Source: Amia ocellicauda (taxonomy: Eukaryota > Chordata > Actinopteri > Amiiformes > Amiidae). Taken from it: 64,000 nucleotides of DNA. Of the stretch, positions 41,901-52,741 are shown piece by piece. How positions within the stretch are numbered: the first letter of the stretch is position 1; each line of letters begins with the position of its first letter. Location: contig NC_089864.1 of assembly GCF_036373705.1 (NCBI RefSeq), positions 1,978,501-2,042,500 on the forward strand, read 5' to 3'. The position numbers and the translations under genes are program-made. Under the pieces are notes generated by a model. The model did no database searches and was not told the DNA's origin. It was given only the letters and a program-made list of their open reading frames with translations.

Positions 41901-42813
41901 ATCTTGGCTGTGTGCTCAGGGTCGTTGTCCTGTTGGAAGATGAACCTTCACCCCAGTCTGAGGTCCAGAGCGCTCTGGAGCAGGTTTTCATCAAGGATGT
42001 CTCTGTGCATTGCTGCATTCATCTTTCCCTCGATCCTGACTAGTCTCCCAGTTCCTGCCGCTGAAAAACATTCCCACAGCATGATGCTGCCACCACCATG
42101 CTTCACTGCAGGGATGGTATTGGCCAGGTGATGAGCGGTGCCTCGTTTCCTCCACACATGACGCTTGCCATTCAGGCCAAAGAGTTCAATCTTTGTTTCT
42201 CATGGTCTGAGAGTCCTTCAGGTGCCTTTGGCAAACTCCAGGTGGGCTGTCATGTGCCTTTTACTGAGGAGTGGCTTCCCTCTGGCAGGCCTGATTGGTC
42301 AGAGACAGGATTGTATTGAGGCACAGATCTGGGAAAGGGTACAGAAAAATGTCTGCAGCATTGAAGGTCCCAGTGAGCACAGTGGCCTCCATCATCCGTA
42401 AATGGAAGAAGTTTGGAACCACCAGGACACTTCCTAGAGCTGGCCGCCCGACCAAACTGAGCGAAGAACCCGATGGTCACTCTGACAGAGCTCCAGCGTG
42501 TCTCTGTAGAGAAAGGAGAACCTTCCAGCTGAACGGCTGCTATGTATTATACTCTGTGCTGTCGGGTATAAAATGTTAGTGAAGTGCGACTGGACACAAT
42601 TAAAAAACAAGGCTAACAATTTTCATTATCCAACACTGTGCGTCCTGGGGTTACATCAGTGTGTCTGTGTTACCCCTGCCTGCCACCACTTTGTCCTGTA
42701 TTGATTGCATTTATCTGTTGTTGTGTCCACAGGGAGAGGAAGGCAGACAGGCGCAGTATGAGAACACTCGAGTGACTGTGGCTGCCAGACGCCCTGGGAA
42801 CACTGTGTCCTAG
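38659..42813 (+). CDS. IgSF receptor C: NKp30 (NCR3)-like single V domain receptor
   Basis: Five exons: 38659-38710, 39309-39656, 40283-40432, 40646-40713 and 42733-42813, with GT-AG borders and consistent phases, give 232 residues. Exon 1 plus the start of exon 2 form a signal peptide (MAQMEALCSTHNLFFLI, then SAAALVAGA). The V domain has TVTLPCDV, MWFVQRP and LALYYCGE, and ends in a J-like strand IGNATRLVYE, as in NKp30 and other VJ-type receptors. Exon 3 has a short acidic stalk and a hydrophobic segment (LSCWIVLLVVPPLSALL) without internal charge, then FYRAG. The tail is basic, with one tyrosine in AQYENTRV (a YxN form, not an ITIM). In mammals NCR3 is also in MHC class III, so orthology is plausible but needs a phylogeny. 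Intron 4 contains V-SINE and Tc1 relics. Confidence 0.85.
38880..38965. repeat. (CA)n(TA)n microsatellite
   Basis: About 28 bases of CA repeat followed by about 55 bases of TA repeat in intron 1 of gene C. Confidence 0.95.
41022..41330 (-). repeat. V-SINE-like element
   Basis: Begins (in plus reading) with the tail ttggcagacgcccttatcc, then cttacaacataagtgtaaa, and continues to gggctacgggaaagggagc near 41285. In reverse it matches the plus-oriented copy at 48555-48835. It lies in intron 4 of gene C. Confidence 0.7.
41488..42520. mobile_element. Degenerate second Tc1 family, two pieces in opposite orientation
   Basis: From 41488 (cagtgcatccggaaagtatt, a typical Tc1 end in fishes) to about 42295 the minus strand encodes transposase C-terminal parts: NPIEHLWRDLK, HGGGSIMLWECFSAAG. 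From about 42300 to 42500 the plus strand encodes the N-terminal helix-turn-helix part (SGKGYRKMSAALKVPVSTV, AGRPTKLSE). The pieces meet head to head, so this is an inverted or chimeric relic, not a simple deletion. All frames are broken. Confidence 0.85.
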
Positions 42814-45500
42814 AGAGGCTGTGATGCCATGGAGATGATGACAGTGTTCAAACTGTCCTCCTGTCATGGGCCGCCTGCATGATCTCTGCATCATCTGCTC
42901 CTCCTGATTCTGCTTCATTCTGCCCAGCTGACCATCGAAGAGTCATTTACATTTCGCTGACCTCAGTAGCCCATCCTGACTTGTGCATCCCATACACCGG
43001 GAGAGTAACACTGTCGTCCAGCCTGCTGAATGTCACTGACACATCCATCACACTGGCATCACACCTACCTCATTCACTTCACTCCTGCCTCCAGCGTGGC
43101 TTTCATTGGAAACACTGAGAGAGTCAGGGACTGAGTGGTCTGCAGTTTCCTGGGGTTGTGTGGTCTGCAGTTTCCTGGAGCTGCCTCTGTGTAGGTGGAG
43201 CTCACACTGACCTCACTGCACTGCTGCTGGTAGCTCTGAGATCCCCACCACAGACTCACACTGACACACTTACACCACGTAGCCCGACGCTCTGCTCGGA
43301 ACAGGAAGTGCTCAGAGTGGAGTGAGCTGAGGCACACTGCACAACGCAGGCCCACATGGTCACATTTCAAAGAGGCAAAGAATCAATTTGATTGCAGAGC
43401 CTTTTTTGTATGGAGTGTATTTGTGTTTATTTTATACAGGTAGTGATAGATACTGGGACATGGGGTTTAATGTACTGTTGAAAAGCAGTTCTGGGAAGTT
43501 TTAAATCCTGGCCACACACTCATTAATGGTCTCTAAGTGTTGCATGGTAATGCTGTCTGCGCATTTCTCCGCTCCATCTCTGGAATTTCAAAAACTATTT
43601 TTCTATTTTTCCATGCAATTTCTCATTGTATTTTGTTAATTTTTAATACTTGTCAGTGATTCCCTAATGGACTGCTTGCTTGACTTGCTGTTCGATCATT
43701 CTTTGTATTATGGCATGTATTAAGATGTTTTCCCACGTGCACAACATGCATTAAATCAACAAAATAAGTTGTCTCTGCTTTTTCTGGAGTTTGTTTACTC
43801 ATAGTGTTTACTCACACAAAAGCCTCCGCATGATTCATCTGCAGATCAACCACTGCGGTCGCGTGAGCAGCCAAGTTTGGAGAATCACAGAGACGGGGGT
43901 GCTGCAGAGTTATTGAGCAGGGGGGTGGAGTTGTGGAGTTGTTGTTGAGAAAAGGGGGTGTGGGGGCTATGTTGTGATGGGGGGGATACGGCAATTGGCA
44001 AATTGAATGGCGCTCTCTCAATATTGGGGGGGACGTGTCACAACTACCCTACAACAATGGAGGAATGGATGATCAAATATGTCTTTCACTGTGGCATCTG
44101 GCACTGCATCAAACCTGGTTTTAATTCGTTAGTTCAATTAACCAGAACACAATTCCAAGGCACCCACTATGGAGCACAACTGGGGAAGACAGCTCAGCTC
44201 TCTATCCAGTCATGGGCTCATTTTACTTACTACCTACCTCTTCCAGTGCTATTCCAGTCTGTTCACAGGTCCTTTTCCCCCTGAAGCTGTGTGTAGATTT
44301 GTGTCGAGCTGCTTTTGAAAAGAAACGCATAAAGGAGATAAGTCTGGAGGAAACTGACCTCCCAGTTTCTCGTTGGATCCATGTCTCTCTGAGCTCTCAT
44401 TTGCCTCCACATTTGCAAAATAAAAAACTAGGTAGACATTTGTTAAAAAGCTGTCAGCTTGTTAAATATGGATTATATCATGGATATTGTTATAAATTAA
44501 TACATGAATTAAATAAGGTGTTTAGTCCTATATTGTCTTATTAAACTGTTCAGTCAAGTGATACAGTAATATTTAAAAAATGCTTTTAATGTAAACATAC
44601 TGTAGCAAAGAAAAACAAACTAGAAACACGTTATTATATGATTGAGGTATTTTGGCACTAGTTCATGTTTTTAGGCAGCACATGTTATATCTCAGTCACT
44701 CTGCTTGTAGCAGCATATTGTGCGCAAAATAAATTGTTTTGTAAAAAGAAATATATAATTGTCATATTTTATTGGGCCTTTCATATTCTGGTGCTCTAAG
44801 GACTACCTAGTCCACCTGTAACTTGGGCCGACCCTGTGCCCATGATACCTGGGGACAGACCTCACATAAAGTGGAACCAGTAAGCTGCATTAGGTATCGT
44901 TTATTGGGTTAAGTATGTCCTATGGAGAAATTTAAAATGAATAAGCCGATTATCAGGGTTCTTAGAGAAAATTATTCCAGATAGTATCCAATGAAATATC
45001 ATCCCCATCAAGAGAAACATATTTGTTCCATATAGCATATATCCCTAAAGGTTTAATGAAGCTTTCAAAAGGAAAACGTTAAATTGTTGAAACCAAACCT
45101 CTAGTTTTACCCCTCATTTCCAGCATAGTGTGTAGTTGATGTGGTGCTCTTTAATCTCGCCCCCTTTTAGCGGTATCTCCGGCTTCATGCCTGTAAGTGG
45201 ACGCACCTGGGCGTCAGCATCGGACCCCAAGTGTTTAATGGCTTTCGTGTCTGCTGTATCTGTTCTATCCTGGGCAACATCTCACACTGCTGAGTATATT
45301 TCACTAAGTGATATAATACTCTGGTGAATGTGTTTAATAGCTTTCTTTAAAGTCACAAATTGCTATTGTGTGTGTTTTATATAGGCTGTTTTGAGCTCAT
45401 TGATAAGTTTTACAACATCGTGTGTTAGTGTTCATTAAACCGTTTAAGTCGACCTGGAGGACGTAGTCGGCTGAATAATCATAGTTTTGACTGGAATTAT
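42814..45500. other. Spacer between receptor genes C and D
   Basis: The first several hundred bases are likely gene C 3' UTR; possible ATTAAA near 43750. The block 44185-44400 is duplicated from downstream of gene A and is listed separately. No further gene is recognised. Confidence 0.45.
44185..44400. repeat. Duplicated block downstream of gene C
   Basis: Counterpart of 23950-24190; see that entry for shared words. The order and orientation are the same in both places, consistent with a segmental duplication that included receptor-gene 3' flanks. Confidence 0.7.
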
Positions 45501-45585
45501 TTTTTATATATTTGTTTTTCATAATAAAATGAAGATAGAAAGACGATTATTACTGTTATTAGGAATTTTAACAATTCTAATCAGA

Positions 45586-45586
45586 T

Positions 45587-45620
<34 letters not shown>

Positions 45621-45622
45621 CA
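45586..45622. repeat. (ATT)n microsatellite before gene D V exon
   Basis: About twelve ATT triplets immediately upstream of the acceptor of the V exon; length change here could affect splicing. Confidence 0.9.
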
Positions 45623-45636
45623 TCATTATTTATCAG

Positions 45637-46489
45637 ACATCCTGAATCTGGTGCAGGGCGCCTCTACGCTGTCTCCTGCTGATGGCAGCTGCCGGCAGAG
45701 CCTCCCTACAGACACCGCGCTGACAGCTGCGGGTCCGAGCCGCGATTTCAAAATCTATGAAGAAACGATGTGGTTTGTACAGCGAGAACAGACACTGACT
45801 CTGGCGGTTTTAGCCACTAGAAACCCTGCAGAGCTGAATATGGGTCCATTTGAGCTGCTTGTTCTGTCTGACCGTCGCCTCAGTCTGGCGCTCAACTCCT
45901 CCAGTGACACCAGCAGTCTGAGTATCACCAGTGTGACCGAGGTGGACCTGGCGCTGTACTACTGTGCTGTGAGAGACAGAGGGAGGATAGAGATAGGAGC
46001 TGGGATCAGGCTGGTCTATGAAGGTGAGAATGGTGCACTTAACAATTGGTCTTACAGTTGAAAACATAATGTGGTTTTAGTTTAAGTAGTATCAGCAGCA
46101 GCAGCAGTAGTTTTTTCATAGTAGTGGCAGCGGTACTATTTTGTATCTAGCTGTGCTGCAGGGCCCTGCACCCTGGCTGCAGTCAGACCACAGGGGAGAA
46201 GAGCAGCCCCCCACACCTCCCTCTGCTTGTGCTGATTACATTAGAGCAGTGGTCAGTGTCCTGAGTTGCCAGTCCTGGGAGGCCACATACCCTGCTGTTT
46301 TTGTTTTTACCAACCGAGCTCTTGGTTACTTAATTGAACTAATCATTTCCAAAATCTGGGCCTTTTAATAATTTTATACAGTACAGGTTTTAAGTTAAGT
46401 ATAAAATTGTATAAGGAAATTATGATCTTATTATGGAATCACATTTGTATCAGTTACACAATTTAAAGAGTCAAATGTAATCAAATTAA

Positions 46490-46540
<51 letters not shown>

Positions 46541-48395
46541 TCTTGGCAGACGCCCTTATCCAGGGCGACTTACAACAGTTAAGTACAAGGCATCAATTAT
46601 TACAAATTCAACTTAGCTAAAACATAGCAATTCAAAATACATTTTACGGTGAAGCTAAGTGCTGTCAAGATCTAGGGTTACAGACGAGGGCTACGGGAAA
46701 GGGAGCAAGAGGAGAACAATAAACTGGCGCATCACACGCTCTTAATGAATATGCTAAGTGCTAAATGCTGTGACATTAATATGCTCATGATATTAAACAT
46801 GTTACTGTGCACTTAGCAGGTGAGTCCTGTGTTGTTTCAATGCTGTATGTATGGGCTCTAGTGGCGGTTGGATTGGGTCAGGAACCGTCACTCAAACCTG
46901 GTGGACCAATAGAGAGCCATGATCCACGCCTCCCTATAAGCCCCGCCCATCATCATAACATTAACAGAACTCCTAAACAAAAAAACGAAAGCGAGGATTT
47001 CAGCATCGCAGCCAGACGGGGACCCAGTGTCTCCTTAACATCATTTCCTTTATATTGTTATTGTTTTGCTTTTGATATAATTATTTGTTTACAATTCTAT
47101 ACATTTTGTTTTTGATTGTATACATTTTGATCAGTTTTCTCAACTTTATTTTTGTTTACAATACTTTTTATTTTGTGGCGCTAATTTGAGCCCAAACCTT
47201 TGCAAGACAATAAAACGATGCCATGGGAGACCAATTCAGGTAGTAGTTCAGTGAAGTATTTGCAGGGGGGCTCGACCAGCAGGATGGGGTTTGGGGGGGT
47301 TTCACTGCTCGTCATGAATGCTGTGATGTGGGTCTTTCTTTGTCGTTTCAACAGTGGATTATTCGAGGTGCTTTTAACGATCGGGGGTAAGTTGCACATC
47401 ATTGAATATTGAAAATATCGTTTTGCTTTTTGCTCCCGCTGAGCTCACAATGACGTCATTGAACCGCTACGTCAAGGACTAGGTCAGTGGCTCTCAATCC
47501 TGCTCCTGGGGACCCCTTGCCCTGCTGTCCTAGCTGAGCTCTCAATTACTCCATTACTAGTAGGGTACTTAACTAATCATTTGCCTACTAAGAGATCTCA
47601 AATTTTAAACAGTTGTGGAGTTCGTGTTCATAAGTATATCCAAATATCCAACTTGCACAATTTAAAAGTAAAATTAAGCTAATTAGTTCAATTGAGAGCT
47701 TGTTTGTAATGAAAACAAGCAGGTCAGGAGCTCTCCAGGACCAGGACTGAGAAATACTGTTAATACTCAAACGTTTTGTAAGTTAAACAATTTTAAAATG
47801 TCAAAATTGGCAAATTATCAGTTAAATTAAAATTAATTTTAATACTTGATAGTCCAGCTGGAGAAAAAGCAGTGCCTGGGTTTGTGTGTTGTATGAATAA
47901 GGTACAGAATTGCAATATAGTGACCTACAAAACTGCTACAGAGGGTGTCATGATGTAGTGATGTAGTAGAACTAAGAATTAAACAAAGTAGGATTATGTA
48001 CTGGGCAGTGTGTGTAAAAATATAGAAGTTTTTATTTGCATGTAATACAAATTAATAAATGATGCATACATTTCACTGAACCTTTCTTGCCATAAAAAGT
48101 TTGTCCATTTGAATTGGTAACAGCTCATTTTAATGTATTTTTCATTGCAGAAGCTTTTTATGTGGGATATTTCATAGCCACAGTGGTGGCCATCAGCTTG
48201 GGGATCCTGTTGGGGATCCCGTTGATCGCAGCGATTGTGTACGGAGTGTGGAAGCTGATTCATACTTGTCAGACCCGAGGCACGGAGAGGAGGGTTATTG
48301 CAAATGGGGAGAGGGGTGTGGAGCAGCACCCAGTGATCTTGCCTCTGATGGTCAATGGCCCTGTTCCCAACGGGGCTGCCCAACTGACACAGTGA
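45637..48395 (+). CDS. IgSF receptor D: NKp30-like V domain joined to an A-type TM/tail (partial model)
   Basis: Two secure exons: V at 45637-46023 and TM/tail at 48151-48395, both phase 1. The V exon shares MWFVQRE, DLALYYCAV and the J-like IGAGIRLVYEG with gene C. The position of the first canonical Cys (PCD in gene C) reads ALTAAGPSRD here; a Cys lies about 15 residues upstream (GSCRQS). The second exon encodes a long membrane segment (ATVVAISLGILLGIPLIAA) and a tail with HPVILPLMVNGP, similar to the gene A tail; both exons are exactly 245 bases. No tyrosine motif is seen in the tail. A leader exon is not certain: MKIERRLLLLLGILTILIR at 45529-45586 is signal-like and phase-compatible, but would need a 50-base intron made of ATT repeats. 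The gene may be functional or a decaying chimera. Confidence 0.7.
46240..46480 (+). repeat. Dispersed palindrome-related repeat
   Basis: Contains ctcttggttacttaattga, gttttaagttaagtataaaa and tcagttacacaatttaaaga. The same words occur in the same strand sense at about 50420-50640, and related ends at 47480-47765. The family has TA-rich bodies and ends like gtcctgggaggcca, suggesting a non-autonomous DNA element. Confidence 0.6.
46490..46725 (-). repeat. (ATT)n and V-SINE-like element
   Basis: An ATT run at 46490-46540 directly precedes ttggcagacgcccttatcc and the body to gctacgggaaagggagca. The arrangement (ATT tract next to the SINE tail) is also seen at 905-935 and 41018, so the ATT tract is probably the SINE's terminal repeat. 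Confidence 0.7.
46726..48150. other. Remaining intron of gene D
   Basis: Holds a palindromic repeat at about 47480-47765 (gctcctggggacccc on the left, gctctccaggaccagg on the right). The ORF at 46807-47115 begins with a leader-like stretch (SMLYVWALVAVGLGQEPS) but shows no domain after it. No other exon is supported. Confidence 0.45.
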
Positions 48396-48554
48396 GTCTG
48401 AGAGCAATAGGAAGAGAGGGATGGAAGGAGAGAGTGAGGGTCCTGGCTGACATCAGGGTCCAAGCCTTTTTTCAAAATAATCTAGCAAAAATATGGTACG
48501 TGGTCTTGTGCATGCAGTGTGTGGTGAAGAAAGGGGCTCCTGATAGTATTATTT

Positions 48555-48835
48555 TGATTTCCCCCTTGCTCCCTTTCCCATAGCCCTTGACTGTGACCCT
48601 GATCTTGACCGCACTTAGCTTTTACTATCCAGGATGTAAGACCTCATTTATTGTATTCACTTGTTTAAATTGAAATTTGTACAATGTATTATGTTTTGAA
48701 TTGCTCTGTATTATGTAAATCTGAATTTGTAATGTTTGATGCCTTGTACTGAACTGTATTTTTGCACTTTGTATTGCGCTTATATTTTGTAAGTTGCCCT
48801 GGATAAGGGCATCTGCCAAGACATAAATATTAATA
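48555..48835 (+). repeat. V-SINE-like element in gene D 3' flank
   Basis: Runs from ccttgctccctttcccatag to aagttgccctggataaggg and catctgccaagacataaata. It is the plus-oriented counterpart of copies at 41022 and 46540. It begins about 160 bases after the gene D stop and may form part of the 3' UTR. Confidence 0.75.
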
Positions 48836-48839
48836 GTAC

Positions 48840-50400
48840 ATTTAATGGACCTGTAAGGCCATGCTGTGATGCTGTACTGTGATACTGATGTGCAGATTAA
48901 ACAATGATAATGCATACATTAAAAACATTTAAACATTTTTAAAAATGCACTTGCACAGTTTTAAAGGTTTCAGAGATGGCTTTTCTGAATACATCTATGC
49001 AAAGAAAGTAGGTGGGGGGTGCTGGTGTTGTACTCTTGAGCAAGGCCCTGTACCGAGATTCCTCCAGTAGTTATAATCACAATCGTCTCATCTGCACATT
49101 TGCTTCATATCTTTGTTCTTGAACATCACAAAGCTACATTTGTTGGCAGGTGAATATTGTAATGAACTGGGGGTTCCAACCATGGCGGGATTTGAACCCC
49201 ATGCCACGACCTTACCGCAGTATATTGTAAACAAAATGCCTTTAATACTAATGGGCCTAAACGTACTCTAAAAATAATAAAAAATCCTAAAAATGAATTC
49301 ACTAATCTAACGAGAAAAGGAATCAAAACAATACTTCCTTTCCCAAATTATCAATACGAATTAGCAGAAAGAGAATGTGCAAAGATGCAGAGAATACGGC
49401 TCACTAAGACAGCTCGTCCCTCCTGGAAGCTCTGCACTGATCAGTCCATTTACTTATAGTGCGTCTCATATTACACTGTCCCGTTCACTGTCTCTCTCCT
49501 CAGCAGTGAAGAACGCCTCCCTTCAGCTGGACCGAGACCTGGACTCCTCACTGCGCGTAAGTGTAGCTGCACGTAAGTGTAGCTATTACTGATCATTCCT
49601 CTTACTAGTAATGATTACATCCAATTATTGCTTTTTTTCTCACTATGCATCAATAACCAAACACTTATCTTTTAAATAGAAGGGTCTCTCCACGCACTTC
49701 CACGGCTTGCCATCTGCCCTCCGCACCCACAGTGTCCTTCTGTGTCTCACTGCTGTTCTGTTTCCCCCTTGTCTCTCCTCTCAGCCCCTTTTAAACTCTC
49801 CCTACTGTCTTCGTTAGAGAGGGAGCAGAGGCGATTCTAGAGTCTGAAGGGGCCTAGGCAGAAAATCCTTTTTTTTTTCCATAACCCTTTTAACTAATGT
49901 TCATTTCCATTATATTCCTGAAACCCCCAATAAATAATCAAATGTCAAAAAGCATTTACAGAATCAGTTTTATTTTCACATTGTTTAACAGTAATATATA
50001 TATATATGTATATATATATATCTGTATAAACATAGCAGACAAAAACAAGACAATAAAATAATTGTAAATAACTACCTGAAAAAAACTTAAAGCAAATGTA
50101 ATGACTCTAAGATGACCTGAGATAATACAAATAGGGCAATAACAACTGTAAATAACTATAAAATGTATATACATTTTTAATGCTCTTGGTCTTTTCAAAA
50201 GTATAAATGCATAACAAATTACACAAATAGACAGTAAAGAACCCAAAACAACTTGAACATGTATATACATGACATGTAAGCATTTTAGTTTGCACAGTAT
50301 TTCTATATTTAGCAGCAATGAGGCGCCCCCCCCTGGTAACTGGTAGAGTTAAAAGCAGACACAGGGCAATACTTAAGTTTCCATAAAGATCCAGATCAAT
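48840..50400. other. Spacer downstream of gene D
   Basis: Contains a tRNA-3'-end-like word (tggcgggatttgaacccc) at about 49184 and TA-rich tracts near 49990-50020. A short segment 49507-49555 is flanked by CAG and GTAAGT and could be mistaken for an exon, but no gene context supports it. Confidence 0.4.
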
Positions 50401-50409
50401 TTAGACCTA

Positions 50410-50676
50410 AATTGTTCCAATCAAGCTCTCAGCTACTTAATTGAGCCCTTTATTGAACAAATTTCCTAATTAAAGCCTGTTAATATTTTTTAACAGTAGG
50501 GGTTTTAAGTTAAGTATAAAATTGTTTAAGGAAAATATTAAGGAAACAACTTTTTATCAGTTACACAATTTAAAGAGTCAAATTTAATCAAAATACTTCA
50601 ATTAAGGGTTCAATTAAGTAATTAAGAGCTCGGTTGGAAACAAAAACAGTAGGGTAGGTGGTACTCCAGAGGGCTG
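50410..50676 (+). repeat. Dispersed repeat, second copy
   Basis: Shares ggggttttaagttaagtata and atcagttacacaatttaaag with 46370-46470. Its ends, tcaagctctcagctacttaa on the left and ttaattaagagctcggttgg (approximately, near 50620) on the right, are inverted relative to each other, as expected of a palindromic element. Confidence 0.6.
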
Positions 50677-50763
50677 CACTACAAAGCGAGGTAACTGGCT
50701 TATCCAGGTCAGTTCAGGGGTAACTTTGCGAGGGCGGGTGTATCTTCCCGGTTAACCCGCACT

Positions 50764-52155
50764 ATGAAGGTGGATCAGTTGTACCGAGGTCTGCTGTCGT
50801 GCCAATACCCGCGCATCTCCGCACTGCTCAGCAGGGCATCTGCAGGCTTCACTACCCCGCTGTTACCCTGTATAAGCACCGCCTCTCCGCCCACAGTCTT
50901 GTCGAGAAAAATGGAGGGACATTTGGAAGACCCAGTCGACATCGGATTGTGAGGGGCTCACTGCGCAGGGCAAGGGGGTGTAGAGACCGGGCAAATCCTC
51001 TGTCTTACCCGGTGATGCTCTCTATGACAGACATCGTTTCTCATCGGAGGGAATTTAGTATCTTTGCCGGCTTCAATGCCACCTGCCCGAGTGATGCCCT
51101 CACTGTGAGCAGACAGGGGGTCTTGCTGGGAAGCTGCGCAGCGGACACTTCATGTGTCCCATCGGTGACGCGGCACCTCTGAGCAGCAATACTGTCCGCC
51201 GCACAGCTCGGATGCGTGTGTTGCGTCCCTGGCCGTTTAAGCCTCTGAAGATCAAAGAGGCTTTTAATTCGCTATATAAAAGTACTTGGTCTATTTTTAA
51301 TATGCATAGGCTGGGCCTATATACACAACACCTTTCTTTTCCATAGGAATCCCGAGGGTGATTGGTGTGATTGGCATATCCCCATTAGAGCACCCCTGGG
51401 AGAACATGAGGGGGGTTATGTGAAAAGTAAGTCATTTCACAGCATCAATGTTCAGGTATTTGATCATATTTTATTTGATCTGACATGTAGGCTAGTCTAC
51501 ATTATTTTGTCCTCAAAACTTCTACTTATATTCAAGACAATTAAAGACACATTAGATGGTGATTTTTTAACAATGGTAGTATGTTAAAATGGCCTGAATT
51601 CCTTTGTCAGGTGACATGCGATCACCATTTAATGGTGACCAGTCTGGAGGCTAGGTGGCCGGGGTCGGTGCATGATTCACGCATATTTCAGGAATCCACT
51701 CTTGGTCAGAGATTTGAACAAGGTAAGACAACCACCACCCTATATGTCACACATCATGCTTTTTCTGTCATGCTGTGACAATTTATTTCTATCATTCAAA
51801 GAGCGTTTTGATGGTCTGCTGCTAGGGGACAGAGGCTACCCGTGTCTGCGTTACCTGATGACCCCCTATCCTGACCCACAAACAAGGGAACAAAATAAAA
51901 CGTGGCTCACAGTAACACAAGGGTCAGGATAGAGATGACATTTGGGGTCATCAAAGCACGCTTTGCTTGCCTGCAAGGCTTACGGGTGTGTGTGGAGCGG
52001 GCATGTGAGGTGGTGACAGCATGTGTGTTGCTCCATAACATTGCCACTATTAGAAAAGAAAGAGCACCATGCCAGCTGCCGATGCCACCAGATGTAGTGG
52101 ACCCAGTGACGCTGGATCACCCAATAGGAAGAGCCATCACAACCAATAAGAAGAG
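50764..52155 (+). pseudogene. Harbinger transposase (HARBI1-like), frameshifted
   Basis: Pieces in several frames carry family motifs: GTFGRPSRHRIVRGSLRR region near 50900-51000, then WPGSVHDSRIF (51650-51690, with catalytic Asp), GDRGYPCLRYLMTPYPDP (51818-51880), and a C-terminal part MTFGVIKARFACLQGLRV and ACVLLHNIA (51930-52050). Frame changes between pieces show loss of function, unless small introns restore the frame, which I do not see. The enzyme normally cuts and inserts the element with help from the Myb-like partner. Confidence 0.85.
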
Positions 52156-52741
52156 ACCCATGAAAACATTCTTTATTGATATGTGTATTTATTTATTGGC
52201 ATTCTCCCTTTCCTGAAAATTAAAAAAAGTTACAGATGGTAGACACATATTGATGAAAGGATGTCCACTGTATAGCAATGGTCAATGTATACCAATACCT
52301 TTCTGTCATGTTCCAATTTTTCGATTTTCCAGTTTAAGTTTTTTTATTTGTAGCCTTTTTTTCTGGCAGTCGAGCTCAAGCATACGCTTATACAGCGAGC
52401 GTACATTGTCAGATCCAGCCTGCACAGCAAAACATTGAGAGAACGAACATGGCATGCAGGATTCAACATCATTTGTGTTTCATATTGTCAGTATGAATAT
52501 TTATTTTAATAGCAAAGAAAAAGCTACCCTTTGGGTTCTCTGTGAGGCCTGAGAGGAGGTAGCGATGCGTGGGGAGAGTGGTTGATTTAGCTACTCCTGA
52601 AAGACAATGTGAAGGTTAATTCTAATTAAATAGATCTATGACTGGAAATATAAGCTCATGACAATTTGCCATACATAGTCACAGTTAAATAGACATGGGT
52701 CAACCTGGATGTGTGTGTCAGACACAGCTGACATGGTTTCC

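Noticed and set aside
47200-47412. ORF MQDNKTMPWETNSGSSSV and following
   Set aside because: Lies in the intron of gene D, lacks a domain, and the hydrophobic end has no convincing splice partner.
49504-49592. Possible short exon between CAG and GTAAGT
   Set aside because: No neighbouring exons in phase and no recognisable domain; splice-like words occur often by chance.
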